A model generated the notes under the pieces. The model was not told where the DNA came from. It made no database searches and saw nothing but the letters and a program-made list of their open reading frames with translations. A stretch of 64,000 nt of DNA. Origin: Candidatus Binatia bacterium (GTDB taxonomy: Bacteria; Desulfobacterota; Binatia; HRBIN30). Within the stretch, counting starts at the first letter, position 1. Each line of letters starts with the position of its first letter. The position numbers and the translations under genes were made by a program. Positions 10,001 to 19,055 of the stretch are shown piece after piece. The stretch spans positions 958,566 through 1,022,565 of the forward strand of contig BPIR01000001.1 of NCBI GenBank assembly GCA_026004215.1, given 5' to 3'.

Positions 10001-13000
10001 ACGACAGACCGCTGGGCAAGGTATCCGTGATCACCAGGTCGTAAGCGTCCGCAGTACTGCCCGCGCCGTGACGTACCGTAACGGTGTACATCACCTCGTC
10101 ACCCAGCGACTGGGCGGTGGGCGCCACGACTTTTTCGACTTCCAGCTCGGGCTCCACAACAGTCACCGGCACGCCCTGGATCCCTGGCGTTCCCGCATCC
10201 GCATCGAACACGATTGTGGTCGGCGTGCCCGAGCCATACTGCACACTCACCGAAGAGCCCTCGGCCTGCTCGCCGTTGCGCAAAACGGTGCCGTTCTGGT
10301 TGGCCGCGATGTTGTCCACCCGCGCTCGGATTTGAATCAGCAGATAGTCGTCGCTGCTGCTCCCGTTGGCTGGGTTCAGGATGTCGCCAAAGTCGAACTG
10401 CACGGTTTGTCCGCTGCCCAAACGCGTGTTGTAAGACGGGTTCGAAGCCGACATCGCCATGTGGCCAAACGAGATGACGTGGCTGGTGTAGGTCAAACCA
10501 GCCGGCAACACGTCGGTGACGATCAAGCTGGGAATTGTCCCTTCGATCACATCCACGCGAATGGAATAATCCACCTCCTCGCCGATGGTGTACGTCGGGT
10601 CGGCTACGGTTTTGTCGATCGAAACCGCCGCCGCGACAGTGATCGCCTGGCTGGCGGACTCCTCGTAGTTGTTCCGTACCGAGTTGTCGTCGTCATCCAC
10701 GCTGCCGGGGCTGCTGGAATTGTCGCGCCCGCCGCTCACCAAGCTCGTGTACGACGCACGGGTAGCATTGTTGAGCACCTCCCCGGGGGTCACCGTGTTC
10801 ATCAACACCGCGTCGAAATCCACTTGCAACGTGGCCCCCGGCCACAACTCCAGTAGCGGCAGGCCAATGGTATCGTTGGTGTTGTTGGTCGTGCTCACCA
10901 CCGCATGAGCCGAGGTCACGGTGGTGGTGGTTCCGTTCAGGTACACGTTACCGCCGCTCGGGGTCACACTGATGTTCTGGATCTGGTAGAGCCCACTCGG
11001 CAACACATCCTGCCAGTTCAACTGGTACGCGATGGTGTGCCCCAGATTGCTTAGAGTTACGCGCCAGCGGACAGTATCGCCCGCATCCGCACCCACACCG
11101 CCCGCTAGCACAACCTTGTTCATCTCCAGGTTGGGTTCCCCGACACGTACCGGATCCGGAGTGGACACTGGGCCCACATTGATCGTGCCGGGGTTATTCG
11201 GGTCCTGGTATGACATGGAAACGCTGTTGCCGAGCAGCGTGCCATCCTGATTCGCCAGTACATTGCGGACCCTAACATTATACGTGATCTGCAGGTTCCC
11301 CGAACTCGGCGAGGCGAGGCTCCCAAAGTTGAATTGCAAGGTGCTACCCGAAATCGAGAAGAAGGATGGGTTCGAATCCACCAGAGGAGCGTTCGACGAG
11401 CTGGCGCCGGGCGGCAGAGTCACGGACAAGGAACCGCTCACGTACTCCAAACCACTCGCCAAAACATCGGTCAGCACCAAGTTTTGCGTGGTACCGACCG
11501 GCACCGCAGCGAGAATCTGGAAGGTAGCCACACCCTCGACCGGGTAGTAACTCTGCGGATTCACCGTGGACTTCGACAGTGTCGGGCCTTGTACTGTCAC
11601 CTGCGCTGTGTCCGAAGCCACGAGGTCGTTCACTCCGCCGGTTCCCGTTCGTTCTCCGGTCGCGGAACCCGGTGCACCCGGAGTGACTCCACCCGTACCG
11701 TTGGTGCCCGGCAGGCTGGTGGCGGTAGCCACCGCGGAGTTCGTGATCACTTGGTTGAAGGACACTCCCGGATCCACGGTCGCAGTGTAGGTCACGGTTA
11801 CCGATTCGCCGGGATCCAATTGGTCAATCGTTACCGTGAGCGTATTGCCGGAAAACGATGCGTTGACTGTCGCTCCCGACCCACCAGGATTCACGGAGCT
11901 GACGCTCGGCGACACATACGCGGCGGGTAGCGGGTCGGTCAGTTGCCAATCGAACGCACTCGCTGCGTTGGTTCCCGAAGCTGTGTTCGAGATCACCAGC
12001 GTGAAGGTCACCAAATCACCGCCTTGCACCGTCGTGGGGCTGGCCGTCTTGTCTACTTGCAGAACCGGCTCCGCCACATGCACCAGCCGCGGGCTCGTGC
12101 TGACTTGTTGCTGGACCCCACTGAAGTTCAGGTAGCGGATGCGACCGGTGTTCGAGAGTGTTGTGCCTGCATTGTTGGTCACGATGTTCATCACGACAGC
12201 GTTAAGCGTGAGGGTGTAGCGCTCGGGGCTTGCGTTGTTCGTGTCGGAGTTCGTTACGTCGCCCAAGTCGAGCGTGATGTCGCCGGAAATGCCCGACAGT
12301 GACACGGCAACGGGGGTTCCCGGCGGGGCACTATTGATGCCTCCGGGGTTATTTGCCGAATTCAGTGCCGCACTGTTGCGTGTCAGGAACGCCGTGCCGG
12401 GGATATGCTGCAGCCCCGCAGGTAGCGAGTCTACCAGCGTGACCGAGCGCGTAATACCTTCCGGAATCGTGAATGTGAGCCGGAAGGTCACGACCTCGCC
12501 AATCGCAACCGGCGGATTGGCGTTAGCATTGCCGTCGCCTGGGTCGGTCGTCGGCTCCGAAGTCGCTGTGACGTCCTTCGTGGCCGTCGTCGCCGGGACC
12601 GACGCTGTCGCCGAGCCATTCCCCGTCGTGGATCGCTGCTCCGGGACCACCCCTGCTTGGGAATCGCCCGTTGCGCTGGCGCTGTTGATGTAAGATGAGC
12701 CCGATACCACGTTGGCCCGCACTACTGCGGTAAATGTGAAGGTCCGCGAAGCTCCGGCGGGAATCGGACCGCCGATATACGTGACCGTTGGCGGCGCGTA
12801 CGAGAAGACAAATCCGGCTGGGGTCGTGCCTTCGTTCACCGACACGATCGGGGTGGTGTCGAACAAATCTACCGGCAGCGTATCCGTCACCACCACGTCG
12901 TGCGCTTGGGAGGTCCCGGTATTTGTCACCACGAGGGTAATCGTCACCGTGTCCCCCGCGTCCGGGTTCGCGGGTGCCATGGTCTTGCTCAATGTCAGGC

Positions 13001-16000
13001 GGGGCTCCCGGAACTGTGTGGTCACGGCCGAGGTCACTGGTCCGCCCGGATTCCCGGTGAAATCGAGATCCACGCGGTTGGTCTTGTTTTGCGGGCTCGA
13101 AGCACCGGAGTTTTGCGCTACGTCACGGACCAGGGCGTCGAACGTAACCACGAAGGTATTCGTGGCAGGGTCGTTATCCGCGTTGACGCTCACGTTGCCA
13201 AAACTCATCGTCACCGTTTGGCCCGACGCCACGCTTCCAGTGACGTTGACCGACGGAGTCGTGGTGACCGTCCCGTTGAACGTACCCGGAATCACGGCCA
13301 CCGAGCCACTGACGTACTCGAATCCAGCCGGCAGCAAGTCGGTCAAGGTCAACCCCGGGGTGACACCCTCAGGCAGTGTCACCTGGATCCGATACGTCAC
13401 CACATCACCCGCAGTGACACTCGATCCACCCGTGCCGTTGGGTGCAATCGCCTGAATTGTCTTGGCGACCGCCGGCGATGCTATTGTTCCCGTGGCACTG
13501 TCCGACGGATCCGTGAGAGTATGGTCGGGGCCACCTTCAACGCCGGCGACGTTGAACAACACAGCCGTGTTGGAAAGCACCTGGCGCGGACGCACCGGGT
13601 TGGGGTCACCCGGACCATCGGCAACGAGATCGAAGGTGATCACCGCAATGTTTCGACCGCTCGTCGGGCTATACGGATCGAGCGCGCCCTCCGGCACGCT
13701 GGTGGGCCCGGGATCCACGAGCTCGATGCCGCCACTTGGGTCGAACAACCCACCTCCCAAGTTCACAAACGGCATGGATGCACCGGTGCCGTCGGTCACG
13801 CAAATGTTCGGTCCCCCCGAAGGAATGGAAAAGCCCGGAGGTAGGACATCGCGCACGCGCACATCGAAGGCGCCGTGCAGCCCGGTGCCAGTGTTCTGGA
13901 CCACGATCGCGAAGGTCACCAGGTCCCCTGCGTCAATGTTGGCCACGTCGCTCCGAATCGGATTACTTGCGAGCCCGTTGGAATTGATGGTTCCGGTAAA
14001 ACGCGGGCAGCCACTACCCGGAGGCGTGAAGCTGACCGGCCCGACCACCGCTGGGCTGAAGGTCGCGGCTGGGTTCGAGGAAGCCACTGCCCCCTTGTTG
14101 TTTCCCCACACGACTACCGGCTCGGTGAGTTGAAACTGAATGATATTGTCCGCGATCGACGTTTGAACGAACGTGTTTTGCTCTACCGCACGCAATTGAT
14201 TGGTCAAATACAAGCCGTCCGCAAAAGGAGCGGCCCCGACCGTAACCGTGAACAAAACATCCACGACCTGGGGATTATTGGCCGAGTTCGCGAACGTGCC
14301 GAAGTTGAACTCCACCGAGTTTGCCGTCGCATCCACAGCGACCGAGGGCACGATGCCCGAGAAAGTCCGGAACGTGTCGGCCGGGCCAAACTGCGCTTCG
14401 CCCGCAGCCGGGGGCGTAGCCGAAATGACGTCGTTGAACGTGGTCACCTCGGTGGCCAACAGGACGGGCAACGGTAACCAGTCGATCAAGCGGAAGTTTT
14501 CGATATCGCCCGTGGGGATGGTGTACTGGAGCCGGAAGGTGATCGTATCTCCAGGCGCAATTTGAGTTACGGAACCGATCACACCGTTGCGCGCGTATAT
14601 CGACTTGGACAGTGGCCCGATCGCAATGCTCACCCCCGCGCCACTGTCGTCGTCCTCGTCGAACCCGGTTGGCGTCAGCGTACTCGAATCGAGCACATCG
14701 CCCACGATGCGCACCGAGTTGGACAAAAAGTCACGGCTGTTCAGGCTCGGTTCGCCCGAGGGGAAGTTGTCGCTGTACTGATCTTGGATGACCGCACGGT
14801 AGCGAATCGTCCCGATGGTCGGCCCATCGTTGGGAGCCCCCCCGTCGGGTACAAGTCCTCCGAGGAGCATCCCGGGCAAACCTCGCAAGATCCGCTCGCC
14901 GGAAATGTCAAAAAAGACAGAAGAAGTGCCCGTACCCGGACTGTCTACCGTGACCGAATAATTACTGGGATCGAAAGGCCCGCTGGACGTGGCGCCATTC
15001 TCGGTCACCGACAACGTGGGCACGAACGTCGTGTCGAAGCGCTGCCCGTCGGACAGCACGTCGTACTGCACGCGCACGTTTTGAAACGCGAAAAAGTCAG
15101 AAATTTGGAATTCCAACGTGTACTCCAGCACATCGCCCGGCGAGGCGCCTACGGGCCCCACGTCGCTCACGATGTTGACCGACTTTTGAACGGCAATGGA
15201 ACGATCATTGAGGACGTGCTCCGGCCCGGGCGGATCCACGGTAACCGGAGTGATCGGGTCACGGCTGTCGATGGGAACCCAGCTCGCTTCGGCACGTGCC
15301 TGGTTTTCCGACAGCCGGTCGTCGCCCGTCTGCGGAGGGATGACCGGATTGCCGTCTGCATCGAATTGGGGAACGAAAAACTCGAATACCACAGTCGCAT
15401 CTGGGCCTGGCCCGCCGACAATCGAGGCAAACCGCACCCGCAACTCATTGTTCGGCGGATTGGAAGCGACATTTACCGGTGGCGAGGTGATCACGGTGCC
15501 GCTGCCAGGGGTAATGGAAACCACAGAAACGAAGGCCAGGTTGTTCGGCAGGAGATCGATCACGTCGAGGTTCGACAAGGTCTGACCGCTGGCAACGTCA
15601 ACCGTAACGGTGTAGCGGCGGGGGAAGTTCGGGCCCGTTGCGGTTTCGTCCTCCGGTCCATTGTACGCTTTCGACAAACGGAGCAGCGTGGGCGTCACCG
15701 ACGCGCTGTGGAGCGGCCCCAGGATCGGCGGGTCGCTGCCGGGATTGTCCAGCGGATCCGCACCATAGCGGAAACCTCCCCGAGCATTGATCGCCAGCGC
15801 AACGCCGAGGTCGGCAAGGTTACTCAGACTCGCCGTGACCGAAATCGGGGCGGGCGGCTGGTCGTTCGTGAAGCTTCCAAAAGGCAGTTCCAGCACGACA
15901 AGTTGATTCCCGGCGGTGCACGATACGGGAAGCCCGGTGAAAGGATGGCTCGCCACGGGACACGTGAGCACCTGCGCGTTGACGGGGAACCCCAGGTAAG

Positions 16001-16301
16001 TTGCCGAAACAAAGCCGATACCGTCATCGGTGGCAGGGCCGGCACCATCGGCGCCAATCGCCGGCAATTCGAGGTCCATGTACGGCCCATACCCGACATC
16101 GGTCGGCGACGTGTTATCGAAAGTCACCGTGAAGGAGAATGTCTCTCCGATCATTACTTCTGCCGGAACGGCTAGGGTTGCGGTCGGTACCGGTGCGGCC
16201 ACGGCTGCACGCGCACCGGCCAGCAGCGCCAGTACGGCACCCGCCAGGGGCATCATCCGAGACCACAGCCTGCCGGCGTTCCAACCATTACATTTTTTCA
16301 C
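7023..16301 (-). CDS. Giant secreted DUF11 / isopeptide-type beta-sandwich repeat protein
   Basis: The 3092-residue product begins with a signal peptide ending AAVAA (cleavage near residue 36). It continues as a long chain of DUF11 (conserved repeat domain) modules. Each module has a pattern of a Lys-rich strand, G-D-x-V-T-Y/F-x-I/V, and a D-x-L-P-A-G-L turn; I count about sixteen such turns, for example LTDLLPAGFEYV and VTDVLPAGLTYT. Acidic linkers such as DDDDN occur. The last about 400 residues are a divergent, more basic set of modules with a few cysteines. No LPxTG or other sorting signal is seen at the C-terminus. Such proteins are usually surface adhesins or sheath components. The frame is open to 16616, but the GTG at 16301 has GGGGAG upstream and starts the signal peptide. 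It may be an acceptor for the neighbouring GT-C enzymes (inference). Confidence 0.9.
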   Translation of the reverse strand: MKKCNGWNAGRLWSRMMPLAGAVLALLAGARAAVAAPVPTATLAVPAEVMIGETFSFTVTFDNTSPTDVGYGPYMDLELPAIGADGAGPATDDGIGFVSATYLGFPVNAQVLTCPVASHPFTGLPVSCTAGNQLVVLELPFGSFTNDQPPAPISVTASLSNLADLGVALAINARGGFRYGADPLDNPGSDPPILGPLHSASVTPTLLRLSKAYNGPEDETATGPNFPRRYTVTVDVASGQTLSNLDVIDLLPNNLAFVSVVSITPGSGTVITSPPVNVASNPPNNELRVRFASIVGGPGPDATVVFEFFVPQFDADGNPVIPPQTGDDRLSENQARAEASWVPIDSRDPITPVTVDPPGPEHVLNDRSIAVQKSVNIVSDVGPVGASPGDVLEYTLEFQISDFFAFQNVRVQYDVLSDGQRFDTTFVPTLSVTENGATSSGPFDPSNYSVTVDSPGTGTSSVFFDISGERILRGLPGMLLGGLVPDGGAPNDGPTIGTIRYRAVIQDQYSDNFPSGEPSLNSRDFLSNSVRIVGDVLDSSTLTPTGFDEDDDSGAGVSIAIGPLSKSIYARNGVIGSVTQIAPGDTITFRLQYTIPTGDIENFRLIDWLPLPVLLATEVTTFNDVISATPPAAGEAQFGPADTFRTFSGIVPSVAVDATANSVEFNFGTFANSANNPQVVDVLFTVTVGAAPFADGLYLTNQLRAVEQNTFVQTSIADNIIQFQLTEPVVVWGNNKGAVASSNPAATFSPAVVGPVSFTPPGSGCPRFTGTINSNGLASNPIRSDVANIDAGDLVTFAIVVQNTGTGLHGAFDVRVRDVLPPGFSIPSGGPNICVTDGTGASMPFVNLGGGLFDPSGGIELVDPGPTSVPEGALDPYSPTSGRNIAVITFDLVADGPGDPNPVRPRQVLSNTAVLFNVAGVEGGPDHTLTDPSDSATGTIASPAVAKTIQAIAPNGTGGSSVTAGDVVTYRIQVTLPEGVTPGLTLTDLLPAGFEYVSGSVAVIPGTFNGTVTTTPSVNVTGSVASGQTVTMSFGNVSVNADNDPATNTFVVTFDALVRDVAQNSGASSPQNKTNRVDLDFTGNPGGPVTSAVTTQFREPRLTLSKTMAPANPDAGDTVTITLVVTNTGTSQAHDVVVTDTLPVDLFDTTPIVSVNEGTTPAGFVFSYAPPTVTYIGGPIPAGASRTFTFTAVVRANVVSGSSYINSASATGDSQAGVVPEQRSTTGNGSATASVPATTATKDVTATSEPTTDPGDGNANANPPVAIGEVVTFRLTFTIPEGITRSVTLVDSLPAGLQHIPGTAFLTRNSAALNSANNPGGINSAPPGTPVAVSLSGISGDITLDLGDVTNSDTNNASPERYTLTLNAVVMNIVTNNAGTTLSNTGRIRYLNFSGVQQQVSTSPRLVHVAEPVLQVDKTASPTTVQGGDLVTFTLVISNTASGTNAASAFDWQLTDPLPAAYVSPSVSSVNPGGSGATVNASFSGNTLTVTIDQLDPGESVTVTYTATVDPGVSFNQVITNSAVATATSLPGTNGTGGVTPGAPGSATGERTGTGGVNDLVASDTAQVTVQGPTLSKSTVNPQSYYPVEGVATFQILAAVPVGTTQNLVLTDVLASGLEYVSGSLSVTLPPGASSSNAPLVDSNPSFFSISGSTLQFNFGSLASPSSGNLQITYNVRVRNVLANQDGTLLGNSVSMSYQDPNNPGTINVGPVSTPDPVRVGEPNLEMNKVVLAGGVGADAGDTVRWRVTLSNLGHTIAYQLNWQDVLPSGLYQIQNISVTPSGGNVYLNGTTTTVTSAHAVVSTTNNTNDTIGLPLLELWPGATLQVDFDAVLMNTVTPGEVLNNATRASYTSLVSGGRDNSSSPGSVDDDDNSVRNNYEESASQAITVAAAVSIDKTVADPTYTIGEEVDYSIRVDVIEGTIPSLIVTDVLPAGLTYTSHVISFGHMAMSASNPSYNTRLGSGQTVQFDFGDILNPANGSSSDDYLLIQIRARVDNIAANQNGTVLRNGEQAEGSSVSVQYGSGTPTTIVFDADAGTPGIQGVPVTVVEPELEVEKVVAPTAQSLGDEVMYTVTVRHGAGSTADAYDLVITDTLPSGLSYVSGSATLPPGDVTVSGQTLTFRISALTVLAGSTSFTYRARVEPYAVVGDQLNNQAVLTWASLPGATGAPDSGRNGSGGVNDYTTLDTAPVTVGGQAFIDAVKTVEDLNGGEVLPNDILEYTVVLTNGSEPVSNVVFTDVLPPYVTYVPGSLTTSAGSASISGSTITATIGDLDPGDTVDIVFQVQVNPGTPRHTVIANQGVVDSDETSPEPTDWDGVDENGDQPTVVITKNSARGRLRATKTVALLTDSVAPSGTINDGDTIQYTVALFNDGPVTVESVTFTDVVPMGPPGVIVTGIATTQGTAPPPSNNIVIPDIGDIDPNETVIITITGVVNGSGLFCNQGTVSARQPASLQTDDNGNSDDGIAPTCLTSAPAGLTGDPDLTLDKSFRVVSDTNGSGGINPGETLLYTLTVANRGSSAATDVRLDDAVPSQLTLVPGSVIVSQGAVISETPLQVNLGILDPGAVAWVQYLATVNSVAPGTPVTNTAEARDAQGDSASDSASFTVQVPFIDLSIAKSHTGNFRVGETGTFTLVVTNRGMLPTSGVTTVQDALPAGLTPQSAAGAGFSCTISGQTVTCTHANVIAPGETRTIVVEVAVGSAAYPTVTNVATVATPGDANAANNSASDPVLVRLAPGGELPSNCGIDVRKMHAGNAEPGSEVVYTLSWTTNCSEPLADVIVVDQIPAILEVLEASASDGTVSVDGQTVTVRVPSLPPGPAQTATIRVRVSSTAVSGTLVENTATVEDVFGRRFSASDRFRVRGLVTPRKRCFLRAQRYAAPGRYITYTARHWSLDPGERRLTLEIPQWLNVESVWPPVSAVDGELYIWDSLPPTAGKVRITTKVAPDAPDGLLLLATAEVSDSGGSFEVGRCTHESVVRRPQRLFGAIKGNSKVFPGSTMVYGARYRNGVAPISMVIVLPSDVDLIEAIPAPVAQDGNTLYFADLPPPAGIVKLKLVPRVTVPGALITTAMTLTDATGTVVNSTQTTEIRAR

Positions 16302-16754
16302 TGCCAACTCCCCAACTCTCCAGCGATGGCCATGCCGCCCATTCGACGCAGCGGGCAACCGCGCTGGTACGATGCATCGCATGCAACCACACGCACGCCA
16401 TGCACGCAAGGGAAAATTTGCTTGTGGCACGAACAAAAAACACAAAACATGCGATGATCTGTGCGCGAGCGCACGGGCTCGTTTGTTGACGCGCTGCCAG
16501 AGATGGGCTGGCAATTTTCGTCTCGGTTTTGGCTCCCACCGCCCCGGAGCGCCCGTGCTCGGACCCTCGCACGGCACTTCACCGCGATCATCGTCAGAAT
16601 GTTTCCCCGTTTGCACAGCACCATTGCCTGCCGAGTCGCTGCACCAGACGCGTGGAGCACAGGTCAGGCGGAAACGTAAGGGTATCCCCCACCAAGCTCT
16701 TCGACTCGCAAACGTACATTCGAAGAGTCACGACCTCTAAAGCAGAAGTGCCGG
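16302..16754. other. Intergenic region upstream of the giant DUF11 gene
   Basis: This 453-nt stretch should hold the promoter of the DUF11 gene, but I find no convincing -35/-10 pair on the minus strand. Two structures are visible: an 8-bp inverted repeat CTCTTCGA/TCGAAGAG with a 15-nt loop at 16697-16727, just past the TMTC-like gene stop, and a perfect palindrome CGATGCATCG at 16370-16379. An A/T-rich patch lies around 16400-16450. No coding potential is apparent. Confidence 0.5.
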
Positions 16755-18677
16755 TTAACGGCTCGGAAGTTGGCCGCCCGAGTCCGCCGCGAGCACGCGC
16801 CACAGTTGCGCCAGTTCTGGATTCGCCGGGTCCCGCCTGCGAAGCCGTTTCAATAGGGATCGAGCGTCGGAAACGCGTCCGGTCTGGGCAAGCAACCGCG
16901 CATAATTCAAGTAAGCCGTCGCGTAGTCCGGGTCGAGCTGGATCGCCCGCTCATAAGCTCGGGATGCTTCGGCAGTGTTGCCCTGCAAGGCCAGCACGTT
17001 GGCTAGGTTGTTCCAGGCATCCGCGGAGCGTGAATTGCGACGCAGTGCCTCGCGATACCCAGCCTCTGCCTCGGGCCAGCGGCCGAGTTGCGCCAGAGTG
17101 TTGCCGAGATTGTTTGGCGCCTCCGCGTTGGTCGGATCCTCTTCCACCGCTTGGCGGAACCAATCCAGCGCGGCGGTGAAGTTTCCCCGCTGGGCCTCGA
17201 GAAGGCCGAGGTTGTTCTTGGCGAAGCTATCATCCCGCTTGGCCTCCAGAGCCTGGCGGAAGTGTTGCTCGGCCCCCACGACATCGCCCCGTTCGAGCAA
17301 CAGCAAACCCAAGTTATTGTGCGCCATCCAAGCGCGCGGATTCTTGCGCAACGTGTCGCGCCAGAGAGTTTCCAGGTCCTGGTAAACGGTGGCTTGTCTC
17401 CATGTGAGTCCACCCAGCAAAACGAGAACGCTCAACCCAGCCACGGTCATTACGATGTTTGCAGCTCGGTCCCGCCCCATCTCGACGAACCACGCGTAGC
17501 CGCGCGCGGCCAGGCCAGCCGCAAGCGCCAAGGGGCCGATGCTCGCCAAGTATTGGAAATGATCCGCTACGAAAGAGTAGCGCATCGGGAACACGTTCAC
17601 GAAGCCGAGCGCGGGACCCAGGGAGACCGCAAAGTACAGCGCTGCAACGAGCGGCCACGGAGACCACCAACGCGATCCCACGGCCAGCAAAACTCCAACT
17701 CCGACGCTCGACACCAGCGGCACGTACGCCGCAAGGTCGTTCGCAGAGATCTCCCAGCGCGGGTAGATGAACGCAAGGTTCACCGGGTACACCAAGCACC
17801 CCAGGTAAAACCAAAGAGCGCGGCTCGCGATCAGTACTCTCTGCAGAAACGAAAGATCCCAATCGGGCCCACGAGCCCCCACGTGCGCGGTCTCGAGATA
17901 CACCGTGACGGCTGCCAGGGTCGCTCCCACGAGGCACAATGGCACCAAGCGCCACACCAAAGCGCGGCTCCACCACCCCTTGGCCCACGCTACGACGGCG
18001 AGGCTCACGGGCAACGTAGCGGTGACCGTTTTACTGAGAAGTGCGGCCACAAAGCTGCCCCCGGCCCCCCAAAACCAACGGCCCTGTCTCGCCAGCCCCG
18101 ATCGTAGCCCGCGGAAAAACGCCCACGCCGCCAGCAAAAAGAAAAAGCCACTCAAGGTGTTCTTCCGCTCCGTCACCCAGGCCACCGACTCCACGTGTAC
18201 CGGGTGCAAACCGAACAAGAGCCCGGCGAGGAATGCGCCGGGAAGCTCCAACAGCGCGAGCACGCGCCAGACCAACACCGCATTCGCCGCGTGCAGCAGC
18301 ACGTTCACCAAGTGGTATCCGAAGGGGTGGAGTCCCCACAGGCGATACTCCAGCCAAAACGTGGTGTGCACCAGCGGGTAGTACTGCGGCAGCGCTCGAG
18401 GATCGAACCAGATGCGCGCGAGGCCCGACCAGGTGCGCAGCGTCGGATTCCGAGTCACGTAATCGTCGTCATCCCAAACGAAGCCGGCGTTCAACGCTGG
18501 GATGTAGGCTGTCAACACAGCGAGGAACACGAATCCGATCTTCCACCAGCGTCGCAGGCCTCGGTTCTTCGCAGGCAAAACTCCCGCGGTCGCCCTGGTT
18601 CGCCTCTGCCCTCCCGACCTTGTCGGAATTGGCCCTTGTTTCCTGCCATTCTGGGCGATTTTTTTTTGTTGCTTCAC
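16755..18677 (-). CDS. TMTC-like GT-C membrane protein with C-terminal TPR repeats (second paralogue)
   Basis: From the GTG at 18677 the product is 640 residues, the same length as its paralogue at 4074. After a basic N-terminus and first membrane segment comes FVWDDDDYV (Asp69-Asp72), then many membrane segments with the family motif HPVHVESVAWVTERKNTLS. The last third holds about six TPR repeats containing NNLG motifs. It belongs to the same TMTC/DUF1736-type family and should be an inner-membrane GT-C glycosyltransferase. The start is uncertain: the frame is open to 18815, but that extension runs through palindromic repeats and is not protein-like. A TTG about 90 nt downstream of 18677 is another option. 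It lies between two large secreted-protein genes. Confidence 0.82.
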   Translation of the reverse strand: MKQQKKIAQNGRKQGPIPTRSGGQRRTRATAGVLPAKNRGLRRWWKIGFVFLAVLTAYIPALNAGFVWDDDDYVTRNPTLRTWSGLARIWFDPRALPQYYPLVHTTFWLEYRLWGLHPFGYHLVNVLLHAANAVLVWRVLALLELPGAFLAGLLFGLHPVHVESVAWVTERKNTLSGFFFLLAAWAFFRGLRSGLARQGRWFWGAGGSFVAALLSKTVTATLPVSLAVVAWAKGWWSRALVWRLVPLCLVGATLAAVTVYLETAHVGARGPDWDLSFLQRVLIASRALWFYLGCLVYPVNLAFIYPRWEISANDLAAYVPLVSSVGVGVLLAVGSRWWSPWPLVAALYFAVSLGPALGFVNVFPMRYSFVADHFQYLASIGPLALAAGLAARGYAWFVEMGRDRAANIVMTVAGLSVLVLLGGLTWRQATVYQDLETLWRDTLRKNPRAWMAHNNLGLLLLERGDVVGAEQHFRQALEAKRDDSFAKNNLGLLEAQRGNFTAALDWFRQAVEEDPTNAEAPNNLGNTLAQLGRWPEAEAGYREALRRNSRSADAWNNLANVLALQGNTAEASRAYERAIQLDPDYATAYLNYARLLAQTGRVSDARSLLKRLRRRDPANPELAQLWRVLAADSGGQLPSR

Positions 18678-18734
18678 GCACCTTATGCATTGACTGTAGG
18701 TTTGCCCCACTGCAAGCGCCCCGTAGCCCCTGCG

Positions 18735-18930
18735 CCCTCTCCCTCTGGGAGACGTTGGCCCGTGAGGGCCCGGTAAGGGCAAGGCGTGACGTGCCGTGTG
18801 CGCCTGTGCTGGCAAAAGAGGCCCTCACCCCTATCCCCTCTCCCAGAGGGAGAGGGGGACTCCACGTGCAAGGTGCCTCGATGGAAGATCCGGTGGCACT
18901 GTCCCCCCTCTCCCAGAGGGAGAGGGAGAA
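18735..18930. repeat. Cluster of three REP/MITE-like palindromes
   Basis: Two near-identical units, CCCTCTCCC-AGA-GGGAGAGGG (18835-18857 and 18906-18926), are each followed by a TCCACGTGC tail. A degenerate third unit (TCTCCC-TCT-GGGAGA at 18738-18752) lies within 200 bp. The units are palindromic and non-coding. Dispersed elements of this CCCTCTCCC type are common in many bacterial genomes. They overlap the spurious N-terminal extension of the second TMTC-like gene. Confidence 0.75.
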
Positions 18931-18991
18931 TCCACGTGCGAGAGGATGGTGGAGCGTCACGAACCCACAGCCGCGCCAGCGCGTTGGCCCG

Positions 18992-19028
18992 AAAAAGCAC
19001 GGGGCAGCCCCAAAGGCTGCCCCGTGCT
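18992..19028 (-). terminator. Rho-independent terminator of the cysteine-rich protein gene
   Basis: A perfect 14-bp stem AGCACGGGGCAGCC/GGCTGCCCCGTGCT with a 5-nt loop lies 28 nt past the stop codon. Read on the minus strand it is followed by TTTT, forming a classical intrinsic terminator. Confidence 0.9.
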
Positions 19029-19055
19029 CCGCTCAGGAAGGGAAGGTCTGAACGA

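Noticed and set aside
11368..11379. A GGGTTCGAATCC stretch resembling a tRNA T-loop
   Set aside because: It is inside the DUF11 coding sequence with no matching acceptor or anticodon arms.
14562..16175. A 537-residue plus-strand open frame opposite the DUF11 gene
   Set aside because: Arg/His/Gly-rich composition typical of antisense reading and no recognisable domain.
16617..16754. Coding continuation of the DUF11 gene upstream of 16301
   Set aside because: The 105 residues upstream of the GTG lack a signal-like or conserved sequence, while the GTG has an RBS and starts a signal peptide.
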